Source: Cohaesibacter gelatinilyticus
GTDB lineage: Bacteria; Pseudomonadota; Alphaproteobacteria; Rhizobiales; Cohaesibacteraceae
Length of the DNA stretch: 64,000 nucleotides
Direction of reading: 5' to 3'
Assembly (NCBI RefSeq): GCF_900215605.1
Contig: NZ_OBEL01000002.1
Coordinates: forward strand, 682,001 to 746,000
How positions within the stretch are numbered: position 1 is the first letter of the stretch; every line of letters begins with the position of its first letter. A program made the translations under genes and the position numbers. Below the pieces are notes generated by a model, which saw nothing but the letters and a program-made list of their open reading frames with translations, ran no database searches and had not been told where the DNA came from. Positions 17,181 through 26,240 of this stretch are shown piece by piece.

Positions 17181-18181
17181 CCAATCGAACCAACCCCCTC
17201 GCTCTTACCATGGGCGATCCGGCAGGTATCGGGCCGGAAATCATCATCAAGGCCCTGTCCCATGTGCCTGAAAGCGAGCCCCTTCTCGTCCTTGGTTGCC
17301 CAAAGGTGATGGAACGAGCGGCCCGGATCACAGGATCAGAGCGACAAGTCAAAGCCATTGAGCAAGTAGAAGAGGCCAGCTTTGAGCCAGGCCAGATCGA
17401 AGTGCTGCAAACCAGCACTTTCAACACTCTCCCCACCTTTGGCAAAGTCAGCGCAGAGTGCGGGCAAGCCGCCTTTGATGCCATCAAGACCGCCATTCAG
17501 CTCGCAGCAAATGGCGCTATTTCTGGCATTGTCACCGCCCCCATTCATAAGGAAGCGCTTTCTCGCGCGGGCATCTCCTATCCCGGCCATACGGAGATAC
17601 TGGCCGATCTTGGTGGAGCCGAACGAGTGGCCATGATGCTTGGCAATGACGAGATCCGCACCGTTCTGGTCACCATTCATTGCTCGCTTCTGAATGCCAT
17701 CAAGGGCGCGGATTTCGACGCCCAAATGGCGGCCATCCGCTTGGCTCATGACGGAGCAAAAGCCCTTGGATACGACCATCCGCGCATTGCAGTGGCAGGG
17801 CTGAACCCTCATGCTGGCGAAAGCGGATTGTTTGGCCGCGAAGAAATCGACATCATCGCCCCGGCCATCGAAACCGCCAAAAAGGAAGGCATCAATGCCT
17901 CCGGCCCTTGGCCCGGAGACACGGTCTTCATGATGGCACGTCAGGGACAATTCGATATCGTGGTGGCGCAATATCACGATCAGGGTTTGATCCCGGTGAA
18001 ATATATGGGATTGGAGAAAGGCGTGAACATCACTCTCGGTTTGCCATTCGTGCGCACCAGCCCCGACCATGGCACGGCCTTTGACATTGCCGGACAGGGC
18101 AGTGCCGATGCCGCCAGCCTTTTGACAGCCATTGGCTATGCCAGACAATTGATTGCCGCCCGACAAAAAGGAACCAACTGA
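17177..18181 (+). CDS. PdxA2-type 4-phospho-acid-sugar dehydrogenase
   Basis: 334 residues, PdxA family: GDPAGIGPEI near the N-terminus, the metal-binding APIHKEAL and PGHTEIL segments, NPHAGESGLFG and QYHDQGLIPVKY. It uses NAD+ and a divalent metal. Gene context with a DUF1537 kinase points to catabolic PdxA2 (oxidative decarboxylation of 4-phosphothreonate/erythronate), not vitamin B6 synthesis. The start overlaps the kinase stop and the stop overlaps the next start (TGATG), so the three genes form one tightly coupled operon. Confidence 0.92.
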   Translation: MTNRTNPLALTMGDPAGIGPEIIIKALSHVPESEPLLVLGCPKVMERAARITGSERQVKAIEQVEEASFEPGQIEVLQTSTFNTLPTFGKVSAECGQAAFDAIKTAIQLAANGAISGIVTAPIHKEALSRAGISYPGHTEILADLGGAERVAMMLGNDEIRTVLVTIHCSLLNAIKGADFDAQMAAIRLAHDGAKALGYDHPRIAVAGLNPHAGESGLFGREEIDIIAPAIETAKKEGINASGPWPGDTVFMMARQGQFDIVVAQYHDQGLIPVKYMGLEKGVNITLGLPFVRTSPDHGTAFDIAGQGSADAASLLTAIGYARQLIAARQKGTN

Positions 18182-19236
18182 TGGGACTTCGTTTTATCTT
18201 CATGCTCACCCGCAATGACAAGACGGTCGAGGATGCCGAGCAACATCTGAAAGTTGCCCTTGCTGCCGGGGTTCATCACATTGGTTTCAAGGATGTCGGC
18301 CTGCCCTTCGAGCGATTGAAAGAACTGAATGTCGCCATCAAGAAAGGCGGCGCGACCAGCTATCTGGAAGTGGTATCACTGGACAAGGAAAGCGAAGTCG
18401 CATCGGCCAAGGCAGCGGTGGAGATCGGCGTTGATATTCTACTGGGCGGCACCAATGTCGAGGCGGTTCTGCCCATCCTGAAAGACACGAACATTCAATA
18501 TTACCCCTTCCCCGGTCGGATCGAAGGCCACCCCAGCGTGCTGGCTGGCTGTATTGACGAAGTGGTGGAAAGCGCCGTGCAACTGGCCGCGATGGATGGC
18601 GTGCATGGACTTGATCTGCTGGCCTATCGCTCCAGGGAAAATGTCACCGGTTTGATGGCAGCGGTTTGCGCCGCCGTCGACAAGCCGGTCATCATGGCAG
18701 GCTCCATCGGCAGCCGAGAGCGGATCGAGATTGTCCGGCGCTCAGGCGCTGCTGGCTTTACAATCGGTACAGCGGCACTGGATGGTGATTATCCGGCAGA
18801 CAGCCCTGAGCTGGAAACACAGCTGCGCTCCATTCAGCGCGATGTCGCCGGGGTGAACAATCATCTCTCACCCCATACACCGAAAAATCTGCAAAAGGCC
18901 TTTGCGTCTTTCCATGACACATGGAGCCCACGCGTCGCTGGCCGGGTCAATAACATGATGATCAAGCTGGCCAAGTTCGAGGGCGAATTTGTCTGGCATC
19001 ATCACAAGCATGAGGACGAGATGTTCCTCGTCCATAAGGGCCGCTTGCTGATGAAATTCCGCGACCGCGACGAGATCGTCAATGAGGGCGAGTTCATCAT
19101 CGTGCCCCATGGCGTGGAACATTGCCCGGTGGCCTTGGGCGGCACCTGCGAAGTGCTGCTCATCGAACCCGCCACCACAATCAATACCGGCAATGCCAAA
19201 GATGAGCGCAAGATCATCGATCTGGCCAGCGTCTAG
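18181..19236 (+). CDS. TIM-barrel / cupin fusion protein in the acid-sugar operon
   Basis: 351 residues in two parts. Residues 1-225 look like a phosphate-binding TIM barrel (GVHHIGFKDVGLPFERL, GVDILLGGTN, IMAGSIGSRERIEIVRRSGAAGFTIGTAAL), related in pattern to HisA/HisF- or KDPG-aldolase-like barrels. Residues about 235-340 form a cupin with metal motif HHHKHEDE (273-280) and the second-motif His in PHGVEHCP (309-316). Such a barrel-cupin fusion is not part of the described DUF1537/PdxA2 pathway. It overlaps the PdxA2 stop, so it likely handles an intermediate or an isomer of the same substrate. Function unknown. Confidence 0.8.
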   Translation: MGLRFIFMLTRNDKTVEDAEQHLKVALAAGVHHIGFKDVGLPFERLKELNVAIKKGGATSYLEVVSLDKESEVASAKAAVEIGVDILLGGTNVEAVLPILKDTNIQYYPFPGRIEGHPSVLAGCIDEVVESAVQLAAMDGVHGLDLLAYRSRENVTGLMAAVCAAVDKPVIMAGSIGSRERIEIVRRSGAAGFTIGTAALDGDYPADSPELETQLRSIQRDVAGVNNHLSPHTPKNLQKAFASFHDTWSPRVAGRVNNMMIKLAKFEGEFVWHHHKHEDEMFLVHKGRLLMKFRDRDEIVNEGEFIIVPHGVEHCPVALGGTCEVLLIEPATTINTGNAKDERKIIDLASV

Positions 19237-19239
19237 GCC

Positions 19240-20277
19240 CTAACCATCCCGGGCAAGTTCGGGATAGTGATAGGCTTCCGGGTAGGGCATCGGTTTGAAA
19301 GGCCCGGCAGGGACGACGCCATTCCAGGAGCGGCCGAAATAGCCCTGTCGGCAATGGACCAGCGAATTGCTTTGTGCCACGCCATCCAGAGAATAGACAC
19401 GGCATAACCATCGCCAGAGATTGGGATAGTCAAGGATCTTGGCCCCGTTCAGTTTCATCCGCAGATAATAGACCGGGTCATGGCGATAAAGCGTCGGAAA
19501 GAGCCGCAAGTCCGCCTCGGTAAAGACATCGCCGGTCAAATAAGGCCTGCCATCAGACAGTAAATCTTCCAGCCAGTGCAGGGCTTTGAAATAGTCCGCA
19601 AAGGCCTGCACATAGACGGACTGATCAGAGGAAAATCCAGCTTTGTAGGCCCCGTTATTGATGGTGCGATAGATGCGATCATTCAATTGGTCAATCTCGG
19701 CACGCTGCACTTCACCTGCCGGATAAAGGCGGACCCGTTGGTCATCCGATATACTGCTACCAAGTGCAGCAGCATGAAGATCAAGCATGCGAAGGATCTC
19801 GGCGCTTTCATTATTGACGATGCGCCCGCTCTTCTTGTCATAGAGAATGGGCACCGATTGCTCGTTTGATCCCTCCGCGCGATAGATATCACGCGCCAGA
19901 CGATAGCCCTTGCCGGTTGCGGTCTCCAAACTGCATTCCGCCAATGGCAAACCGGTCAGACTGGCAATGCGCTCGGGATTGAACTCCCAAAGATTGGGCC
20001 CTTCCGGATGCTCTTCATCTGTGCGATTGGGGAAGGCCACATCCATGGAGATTGCATCCTGCAAGCCCAGCATGTTGCGCGCCAGAATGACCCGATGGCA
20101 CCAAGGGCAATTCAACGCCACAAAAAGATGATAACTCCCGGCTTCCGGCGGAAAATCCGCATCCCCTATGGCATGGCGAAAGCCGCTGACGCCGCGCACA
20201 AATTCTCCTTGCGCGCGGCGCTTTGCTGCATTTTTCTGATCCTCCTGAACGGAGCTGTCATTTGGTTTGTCGGTCAT
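19240..20277 (-). CDS. Glutathionyl-hydroquinone reductase (Xi-class GST), dithiol CPWC type
   Basis: 345 residues. The N-terminal thioredoxin-like domain contains LNCPWCHRVILARN with Cys57 as the expected catalytic residue and Cys60 as a second thiol. Later segments VPILYDKKSGRIVNNESAEILRM and DRIYRTINNGAYKAGFS are typical of YqjG/ECM4 proteins. These reduce glutathionyl-hydroquinones back to hydroquinones and glutathione in the cytoplasm. The stop is 3 bases from the end of the convergent acid-sugar operon. A second paralogue with CPWA lies at 22889. Confidence 0.9.
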   Translation of the reverse strand: MTDKPNDSSVQEDQKNAAKRRAQGEFVRGVSGFRHAIGDADFPPEAGSYHLFVALNCPWCHRVILARNMLGLQDAISMDVAFPNRTDEEHPEGPNLWEFNPERIASLTGLPLAECSLETATGKGYRLARDIYRAEGSNEQSVPILYDKKSGRIVNNESAEILRMLDLHAAALGSSISDDQRVRLYPAGEVQRAEIDQLNDRIYRTINNGAYKAGFSSDQSVYVQAFADYFKALHWLEDLLSDGRPYLTGDVFTEADLRLFPTLYRHDPVYYLRMKLNGAKILDYPNLWRWLCRVYSLDGVAQSNSLVHCRQGYFGRSWNGVVPAGPFKPMPYPEAYHYPELARDG

Positions 20278-20300
20278 GTTTTAACCTCTAACCTCGCACC

Positions 20301-20885
20301 TTATCCTCGTAGGCGATGATGCAGAATGATGGGCACTGCCAGCTCTTCTTCATCACTCAAATGCCGTTTCAGAAAGGCTTCAATCATCTCGGCATTGCCG
20401 TGCAATTTGCCCACCTCATCACGAACCTGGGCTTCATCCAACTGAATGAGCTGAATGGCGCGGTTGGCCGTGCGGGTGAAATGGTCCAGCACCTTGTCCA
20501 GATCGGCATGGTCCTGTTCCAGAACAGCAAGCCCTGCATCAAAACGGGCATCGGCCTTGGACAGCTCCGGGAAATAGCTATGATCTTCCCAGCCATGATG
20601 GCCGTGCAGATTACCAACCAGAACATTGCCGTAATAGGCCAGCCGCCCGCCATAATAATCGAGCTCATATTTGCCATCCAGATAGGTCTCGGCATCCAGC
20701 CTCACACGGTTTGCGAGACGCCGAAACATCTGATGGGCCCCAAGCCAATGGCGGGTCTTCTCATGAAAGCCGGGATGCGCCTCCCAGCTGTCCCTTGGAT
20801 AATCACTCAGCAAGAGACGCATCTCGCTGGGCATATCATCCGTGCGAACTTTGATTTCATCAATGTTTTTAGCTTGATCAAGCAT
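20301..20885 (-). CDS. Hemerythrin HHE-domain protein
   Basis: 194 residues, mostly helical. His and Glu residues are spaced for a hemerythrin-type di-iron site: GAHQMFRRL, NLHGHHGWEDHSYFPELS, LEQDHADLDKVLDHF and a C-terminal KRHLSDEEELAVPIILHH. Such proteins bind oxygen or nitric oxide, or sense iron and redox state. It ends 23 bases upstream of the adjoining hydroquinone reductase on the same strand, so the two probably form an operon. Confidence 0.85.
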   Translation of the reverse strand: MLDQAKNIDEIKVRTDDMPSEMRLLLSDYPRDSWEAHPGFHEKTRHWLGAHQMFRRLANRVRLDAETYLDGKYELDYYGGRLAYYGNVLVGNLHGHHGWEDHSYFPELSKADARFDAGLAVLEQDHADLDKVLDHFTRTANRAIQLIQLDEAQVRDEVGKLHGNAEMIEAFLKRHLSDEEELAVPIILHHRLRG

Positions 20886-20900
20886 GAGCTTTCTCCTTTC

Positions 20901-21057
20901 TGAGACTTGGTGCCCGATTTAAAAGTCTCCGTATGAGACTTTTAGGCCGCGTCACCAGCCCACTCCCCCGCCCAAACCACCCGTCATGGTACCCTCGTGG
21001 GCGGTTTGGGCGGGGGAGTGGGCTCGGTTCAGGGTTTTAAAATCAGGCTCTTAAGCT
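20901..21057. repeat. Composite intergenic palindrome, copy A
   Basis: Two inverted repeats in series. First, AAAAGTCTC-CGTAT-GAGACTTTT (20921-20943). Second, a 26-bp arm at 20957-20982 (AGCCCACTCCCCCGCCC...) pairs with 20999-21024 with a single mismatch, around a loop containing GTCATGGTACCCTC. A related composite is found at 22691-22885. The hairpin lies upstream of the hemerythrin gene and downstream of the CDGSH fusion gene on the minus strand, and may terminate or process transcripts. Confidence 0.85.
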
Positions 21058-21123
21058 CAATGATCTGGTGATTGCTTCACTTCATCACCAGATCGGTTTT
21101 TGCAGGACTGCCATGCGAGATTA

Positions 21124-22659
21124 TCAGTCCTTGACACCGGCAAAGCGCACACCACTGAGATCGGCCATTTCCCGCTTCCATGTGGTGATGTCTTCGGCAT
21201 TCAGATCACTCAGAGAGGCATGACCACAGGCACGGGCAAGAACCTGCATCAGCTCGACACTGGCCCCGAAATAGCGCGCCAGACGCTCGGCACCCACTTG
21301 CACATCCAACCGCTTGCGCAGCTCCGGCTTTTGTGTCGCCACACCCACCGGGCAATTGTTGCTGTTGCACATGCGCGCCGCGATACAGCCCACCGCCTGC
21401 ATGGCGGAATTGCTGAGCGCCACCGCATCGGCTCCAAGGGCCATAGCCTTGACGAAATCCTCCGCCACACGCAAGCCACCGGTGATCACCAAGCTCACTT
21501 CGCCGCCGGTTCTCTTGTCCAGATGTCGCCGCGCCCGAGCCAAGGCCGGAATGGTCGGCACCGAGATATTGTTGCGGAAAATCAGCGGTGCCGCGCCGGT
21601 TCCGCCGCCGCGTCCATCCAGAATGATATAGTCGGCGCTTGCTTCCAGCGCAAAATCGATATCCTCTTCGATATGATTGGCCGACAGCTTGAAACCGATG
21701 GGAATGCCGCCGGAGCGCTCGCGCACTTCATCGGCCAGATGTTTGAAGTCAGCCGCAGTGACCAGGTCGCGGAATGTCGCCGGAGAGATCGCCGCTTGTC
21801 CCGGCTCCAGCCCGCGCACATCGGCAATCTTACCAGTGACTTTCTCGCCCGGAAGATGGCCACCGGTCCCGGTTTTGGCCCCTTGCCCACCTTTGAAATG
21901 GAACGCCTGCACCTTCTCGACCAGTGCAATGTCCCACCCAAATTGCGCCGACGCCAGTTCATAGAAATAGCGGCTATTCTCGGCCTGCTCTTCGGGCAGC
22001 ATGCCGCCTTCCCCAGAGCAAATGCCGGTGCCTGCCAGCTCGGCCCCTCGGGCCAGAGCGGTCTTGGCTTCCTCGGACAGCGCGCCAAAGCTCATGTCAG
22101 AGACCATCAGTGGAATATCCAGCTGCAAAGGTTTGGTGGCACGTGGACCAATGGTGACCGATGTTGCGACCGGCTCATCATCCAGCAATGGTTTTCGCGC
22201 CATTTGCGCGGGCAGGATCTGAATGTCATCCCAGTGGGGCAAATCCTTGCGCGGCACACCCATGGCCCCCATTTCGCCATGATGCCCAAGCTTGGAAAGA
22301 CCATCACGGGCAAGCTCATGAATGCGCGCCACCGTTGGTTCTTCTGGTGTTGGTACAGCACTTGGCAGCTCGGTCTTTGGTGGGGGCGCGGCGTCGCCTG
22401 CCTTCAAATCCCCAAGGCTGGCATGGGTGCCATCGCAGAAAGGCGCATTGGCGCTGGACTTGCACTGGCAAAGCGCCGCCGAGCCGGTCTTCTCGGCGGT
22501 GAATTTCATCGGCGTGATATCACTGCCCGCATGGGAGCCATCACAAAAAGGCTGGTTTTTGGATTTGCCACACCGGCACCAATAATAATCCTTCCCCTCC
22601 TCCAGATCGACTTTTGACGGAAATTTGGCCGCAATGATTGGTCCTGATTGGTCGGTCAT
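21124..22659 (-). CDS. Double CDGSH iron-sulfur / glutamate-synthase-like (FMN) fusion
   Basis: 511 residues. Two N-terminal mitoNEET-type CDGSH motifs (Cys28/Cys30/Cys39/His43 in CRCGKSKNQPFCDGSH, and Cys64/Cys66/Cys75/His79 in CQCKSSANAPFCDGTH) would each hold a 2Fe-2S cluster. The rest matches the FMN-binding synthase domain of GltB (GAKTGTGGHLPGEKV, YIILDGRGGGTGAAP), with the 3Fe-4S cysteines in CIAARMCNSNNCPVG. There is no glutaminase domain, so it is a glutamate-synthase-related oxidoreductase of unknown substrate, probably using its CDGSH clusters to pass electrons. Confidence 0.9.
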   Translation of the reverse strand: MTDQSGPIIAAKFPSKVDLEEGKDYYWCRCGKSKNQPFCDGSHAGSDITPMKFTAEKTGSAALCQCKSSANAPFCDGTHASLGDLKAGDAAPPPKTELPSAVPTPEEPTVARIHELARDGLSKLGHHGEMGAMGVPRKDLPHWDDIQILPAQMARKPLLDDEPVATSVTIGPRATKPLQLDIPLMVSDMSFGALSEEAKTALARGAELAGTGICSGEGGMLPEEQAENSRYFYELASAQFGWDIALVEKVQAFHFKGGQGAKTGTGGHLPGEKVTGKIADVRGLEPGQAAISPATFRDLVTAADFKHLADEVRERSGGIPIGFKLSANHIEEDIDFALEASADYIILDGRGGGTGAAPLIFRNNISVPTIPALARARRHLDKRTGGEVSLVITGGLRVAEDFVKAMALGADAVALSNSAMQAVGCIAARMCNSNNCPVGVATQKPELRKRLDVQVGAERLARYFGASVELMQVLARACGHASLSDLNAEDITTWKREMADLSGVRFAGVKD

Positions 22660-22690
22660 TTTATCCTCTTATAATATGAATTCAGCGTGG

Positions 22691-22885
22691 TCCTTCGTCT
22701 TGGTGCCTGATTTAAAAGTCTCGAGGCGAGACTTTTAAGAGCGAACTCTTATCCGAAAAGTCTGCAACTTTTCGGGAGCGCGCTGTTGGCTGCATGTCCT
22801 GCCCTCTCCTCCTCCCAGCCGCCCCCGAAAGCATCAAGAGGGTACCATGACGGGTGGCTTGGGAGGGGGAGAGGGCTTGGTTCAG
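22691..22885. repeat. Composite intergenic palindrome, copy B
   Basis: The element contains, in order: TTAAAAGTCTC-GAGGC-GAGACTTTTAA (22712-22738); a copy of the dispersed ATCCGAAAAG...CTTTTCGGG palindrome (22737-22782) with its ATGTCCTGCCCTCTCC tail; and a hairpin whose arms are 22801-22824 and 22852-22876. The loop reads AGGGTACCATGAC, the reverse complement of the loop in copy A. Parts are therefore shared with 20901-21057 and 11790-11855. Confidence 0.85.
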
Positions 22886-22888
22886 GAC

Positions 22889-23866
22889 TTAAAGTCGAGC
22901 CCGGTCATGCGGCGCGGTATAGTCCAGGTCCGGTCCCATCGGCACGACACGGCTGGGATTGATCGTCTCGTGGCTGGCATAATAATGCTTCTTGATATGC
23001 TCCATATTCACTGTCTCGGCCACGCCCGGCTGCTGATAGAGATCGCGCACATAATTGGAGAGGTTCGGATAGTCAGCAATCCGCCTCAGATTGCATTTGA
23101 AATGCCCCACATAAACCGGATCGAACCGCACAAGCGTGGTGAAAAGCCGCCAGTCCGCCTCGGTAATCTCGTTACCCATCACATAGCGCTGATTGGACAG
23201 ACGCTCTTCCAGCCAATCAAGGCTGTCGAACAACGGCACCACAGCTTCCTCGTAAGCAGCTTGAGTGGTAGCAAAGCCAGCTTTATAGACGCCATTGTTG
23301 ACGCTGCCATAAATCCGATCATTCACCTCATCGATCTCGGCCTGAAGGGCTTGCGGATAATAATCGCCAGCCTTTGCGCCCAACCTGTCAAAGGCGGAAT
23401 TGAACATGCGAATGATCTCGGCGCTCTCATTGGAGACAATGGTGTTCTGCTTCTTGTCCCATAGAACCGGCACGGTCACACGACCGGAATAGGTGCTGTC
23501 CGCTGCGGTATAGATCTGATGCATGAGATCGGCATTGTTGATCGGGTCGGCAATCACGCCTGCGCCATCCGCAAAGGTCCAGCCATTATCGGCCATATAC
23601 CAATGCACGACCGAGACGGAGATCATGTCTTCCAGCCCTTTCAAGGCCCGAAAGATCAGCGTGCGATGCGCCCAGGGGCAAGCCAATGATACATAAAGAT
23701 GATAGCGATCTTTCTCGGCTTTGAAGCCGCCAACACCAGTCGGGCCAGCGGAACCATCGGCAGTGATCCAGTTGCGAAATTGCGAGGCCTTGCGGACAAA
23801 CCGCCCACCGGTATCCTTGGTCTGATACCAGCGATCAACCCATTTGCCTTCTTGTAAAAGTCCCAT
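22889..23866 (-). CDS. Glutathionyl-hydroquinone reductase (Xi-class GST), monothiol CPWA type
   Basis: 325 residues. Catalytic Cys63 is in LACPWAHRTLIFRA, followed by VPVLWDKKQNTIVSNESAEIIRM and DRIYGSVNNGVYKAGFATTQ. This is the usual YqjG layout: thioredoxin-like domain then all-helical domain. It is divergent from a LysR regulator 139 bases away and probably regulated by it. With the paralogue at 19240, the window carries two members of the family. Confidence 0.92.
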   Translation of the reverse strand: MGLLQEGKWVDRWYQTKDTGGRFVRKASQFRNWITADGSAGPTGVGGFKAEKDRYHLYVSLACPWAHRTLIFRALKGLEDMISVSVVHWYMADNGWTFADGAGVIADPINNADLMHQIYTAADSTYSGRVTVPVLWDKKQNTIVSNESAEIIRMFNSAFDRLGAKAGDYYPQALQAEIDEVNDRIYGSVNNGVYKAGFATTQAAYEEAVVPLFDSLDWLEERLSNQRYVMGNEITEADWRLFTTLVRFDPVYVGHFKCNLRRIADYPNLSNYVRDLYQQPGVAETVNMEHIKKHYYASHETINPSRVVPMGPDLDYTAPHDRARL

Positions 23867-24005
23867 GATGCGTCCTTGAAATTTATCACTACAACCTGAT
23901 TGATTTTCATCTTAAAATGTTCTCTCAGTGCGATATAGAGGCCATAAATAGACCTTCAAGTTCTTTAAATTAGAACAGATAAAATAGGTACAGATAGGGT
24001 GAGCA

Positions 24006-24899
24006 ATGGGACAGATAGAAGATTTGCGATTTTTCGTGCAGATCGTCGAGGCAGGCGGTATTTCCAAGGCGGCCAGCAGCCTCAATATTGCCAAATCTGC
24101 CCTCAGCCGACGCTTATCGCTTTTGGAAGATCGCTATGAGAGCAAATTGATCGAGCGGGCACCGGGCGTCTGGACCATCACCCAGACGGGGGAAGAGCTC
24201 TATCAACGCGCCATCAGGGCGGTGGGAGAAGTCGACGAGATCGACGCCGATTTCATGAGCCTATCAGCCGATCTTTCCGGACCTCTATCCGTGTCCCTGC
24301 CCCGTGAGTTCGGCCTTGGCTATCTGACGGACGCGCTGATCAAATTCAAGACCAGTTATCCGGACATCATGCTGACCATCGATTTCGATGATCGACATGT
24401 GGACCTGTCCTTCGAGAATTACGATCTGGCCATTCGCATCTCGCCATCCGAGGATGAAAGCGCGCTTGATCATCTCATCGGCACAGCCGAGCATGGCCTC
24501 TATGCCAGCAAGACCTATCTCGCCAGACATGGCAGTCCGAACGAGTTGAAGGATCTCCCTGCTCATCAGCTACTCTATTTTGGCAATGCCCGCCGCGCCA
24601 GCTGGACCTTTCTGGATGACAGATCCAAACCGCAAAGCATCGAGTTCCAACCCTTTTTGAATTCAAACAGCGGCACCTTTCTGATGGAAGCCACAATCGA
24701 GGGATTGGGCATCACGCGCATGCCCTATTTCGTGGTGCGACAGGCCTTGGATAGAGGGGAGCTGGTCCCGGTGCTGCCCGATCTGCGACACCCCACCTGG
24801 CACATCCATCTGCTCTACTCGCAAAACAGACGCCTCAACCGACGCATGCGCGCCTTTGCCGATGAGATCACGAATGCCTGTCTGACATTGAAGGAATGA
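24006..24899 (+). CDS. LysR-family regulator
   Basis: 297 residues: N-terminal HTH (FVQIVEAGGISKAASSLNIAKSALSRRLSLLE) and effector domain ending in a typical GLGITRMPYFVVRQAL segment. The DmlR/CrgA-like subgroup pattern is an impression only. It is divergent from the CPWA hydroquinone reductase, its most likely target. It is also followed, on the same strand after 66 bases, by the class V aminotransferase gene. Confidence 0.88.
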   Translation: MGQIEDLRFFVQIVEAGGISKAASSLNIAKSALSRRLSLLEDRYESKLIERAPGVWTITQTGEELYQRAIRAVGEVDEIDADFMSLSADLSGPLSVSLPREFGLGYLTDALIKFKTSYPDIMLTIDFDDRHVDLSFENYDLAIRISPSEDESALDHLIGTAEHGLYASKTYLARHGSPNELKDLPAHQLLYFGNARRASWTFLDDRSKPQSIEFQPFLNSNSGTFLMEATIEGLGITRMPYFVVRQALDRGELVPVLPDLRHPTWHIHLLYSQNRRLNRRMRAFADEITNACLTLKE

Positions 24900-24965
24900 G
24901 ACGCTGAAGCAATTGCTTCTCTCCAAGAGCTCTGCATAATGAGAGTTTTTAGGACGGAGAATTTG

Positions 24966-26189
24966 ATGTCCCTCGATAATGATTTTGTTCGCGCTCAGTT
25001 TCCCGCCTTTCGCGCCTCTTCTCTGGACGGTCAGGCCTTTTTTGAAAATGCTGGCGGAAGCTATATGTGCCAGCAGGTTATTACGCGCCTGGAAAGATAT
25101 GTCACCGAGCGCAAAGTACAGCCTTATTATCCATTTGCAGCCTCGAAAAAGGCCGGAGAGGAAATGGACGAGGCACGCCAAAGAATAGCCGCTTGTCTGG
25201 GTATCGAGACGGGCGAGCTGAGCTTTGGCCCCTCTACCACCCAAAATACCTATGTGTTGGCGCAGGCCTTTCGTCAGATGCTGAACAAGGGCGATGCGAT
25301 CATTGTCACCAATCAGGATCATGAGGCCAATACCGGCCCTTGGCGACGCCTCGCCGACGAGGGTATCGAAGTCCGGGAATGGAAGGTCGATCCACAAAGC
25401 GGCAGTCTGGCACTGGAAGATCTGCATGCCCTGCTGGATGAGAAGGTCAAGCTGGTCTGCTTCCCCCATTGCTCCAACGTAGTGGCAGAAATCAACCCGG
25501 TCGCAGAGATTGTCAAAACAGCCCATGCCGTTGGAGCTGTCACTTGCGTCGATGGTGTCAGCTTCGCACCCCATGGCTGGCCCAATGTCAGCAAGCTGGG
25601 CGCGGATATCTATCTCTTCTCTTCCTACAAGACATGGGGTCCCCATCAGGGCATCATGGTGGTACGCAAGGAGCTCGCCTTCAAGCTGCCCAACCAGGCC
25701 CATTTCTTCAATGGCGAGGTTGCCTATAAACGCCTCACTCCCGCTGGCCCGGATCACGCATCCGTCGCTGTTTCTGCCGGGATGGTCGATTATTTCGAAG
25801 CGCTGCACGGTCATCATTTCAAGAACAGCACAACACCGGCACAAATGTGCGAAGATCTCCATGGCCTGTTCGCCCAATATGAAGCCGATCTGCTGCAACC
25901 TTTTCTTGACTATATCAGAGGCAAAAATGGTCTGCGTTTGATCGGCCCTGATCAGGCGAGCAAGCGCGCGGCCACCGTCTCCATACTGTGTCAGGAACCG
26001 TCTTTGAACATCTCCACCAAGCTTGCCGAACGCGGCATCATGGCAGGGCATGGCCACTATTATGGCATGCGTGTTCTGGAGGCCATGGGCCTTGACCCCA
26101 CCCATGGCGTGTTGCGGATCAGCATGTCGCACTATACCTCGAAAGCCGAGGTCAATCAGGCCATCGAAGCGTTGGATCAGGTTCTTTAA
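24966..26189 (+). CDS. Class V aminotransferase (cysteine-desulfurase-like)
   Basis: About 407 residues, PLP fold type I. Substrate/cofactor segments: FFENAGGSYM, GPSTTQNTYVLAQ, TNQDHEANTGPW, and the PLP lysine Lys222 in YLFSSYKTWGPHQG. The lack of a desulfurase active-site Cys loop that I can place makes a CsdA/IscS role doubtful, and isopenicillin-N-epimerase-like enzymes share this build. ATG 24966 is preferred over 24939 because of a GGAG six bases upstream. It is convergent with an ornithine-cyclodeaminase-family gene over a shared terminator. Confidence 0.85.
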   Translation: MSLDNDFVRAQFPAFRASSLDGQAFFENAGGSYMCQQVITRLERYVTERKVQPYYPFAASKKAGEEMDEARQRIAACLGIETGELSFGPSTTQNTYVLAQAFRQMLNKGDAIIVTNQDHEANTGPWRRLADEGIEVREWKVDPQSGSLALEDLHALLDEKVKLVCFPHCSNVVAEINPVAEIVKTAHAVGAVTCVDGVSFAPHGWPNVSKLGADIYLFSSYKTWGPHQGIMVVRKELAFKLPNQAHFFNGEVAYKRLTPAGPDHASVAVSAGMVDYFEALHGHHFKNSTTPAQMCEDLHGLFAQYEADLLQPFLDYIRGKNGLRLIGPDQASKRAATVSILCQEPSLNISTKLAERGIMAGHGHYYGMRVLEAMGLDPTHGVLRISMSHYTSKAEVNQAIEALDQVL

Positions 26190-26207
26190 AACCTTGATAA
26201 ATCATTC

Positions 26208-26240
26208 AGCAAGGCGGAAACATATTCTGTCCGCCTTGCT
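26208..26240. terminator. Bidirectional terminator
   Basis: A perfect 11-bp stem, AGCAAGGCGGA/TCCGCCTTGCT, with an 11-base loop separates two convergent genes. It touches the stop codon of the minus-strand gene. Confidence 0.75.
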
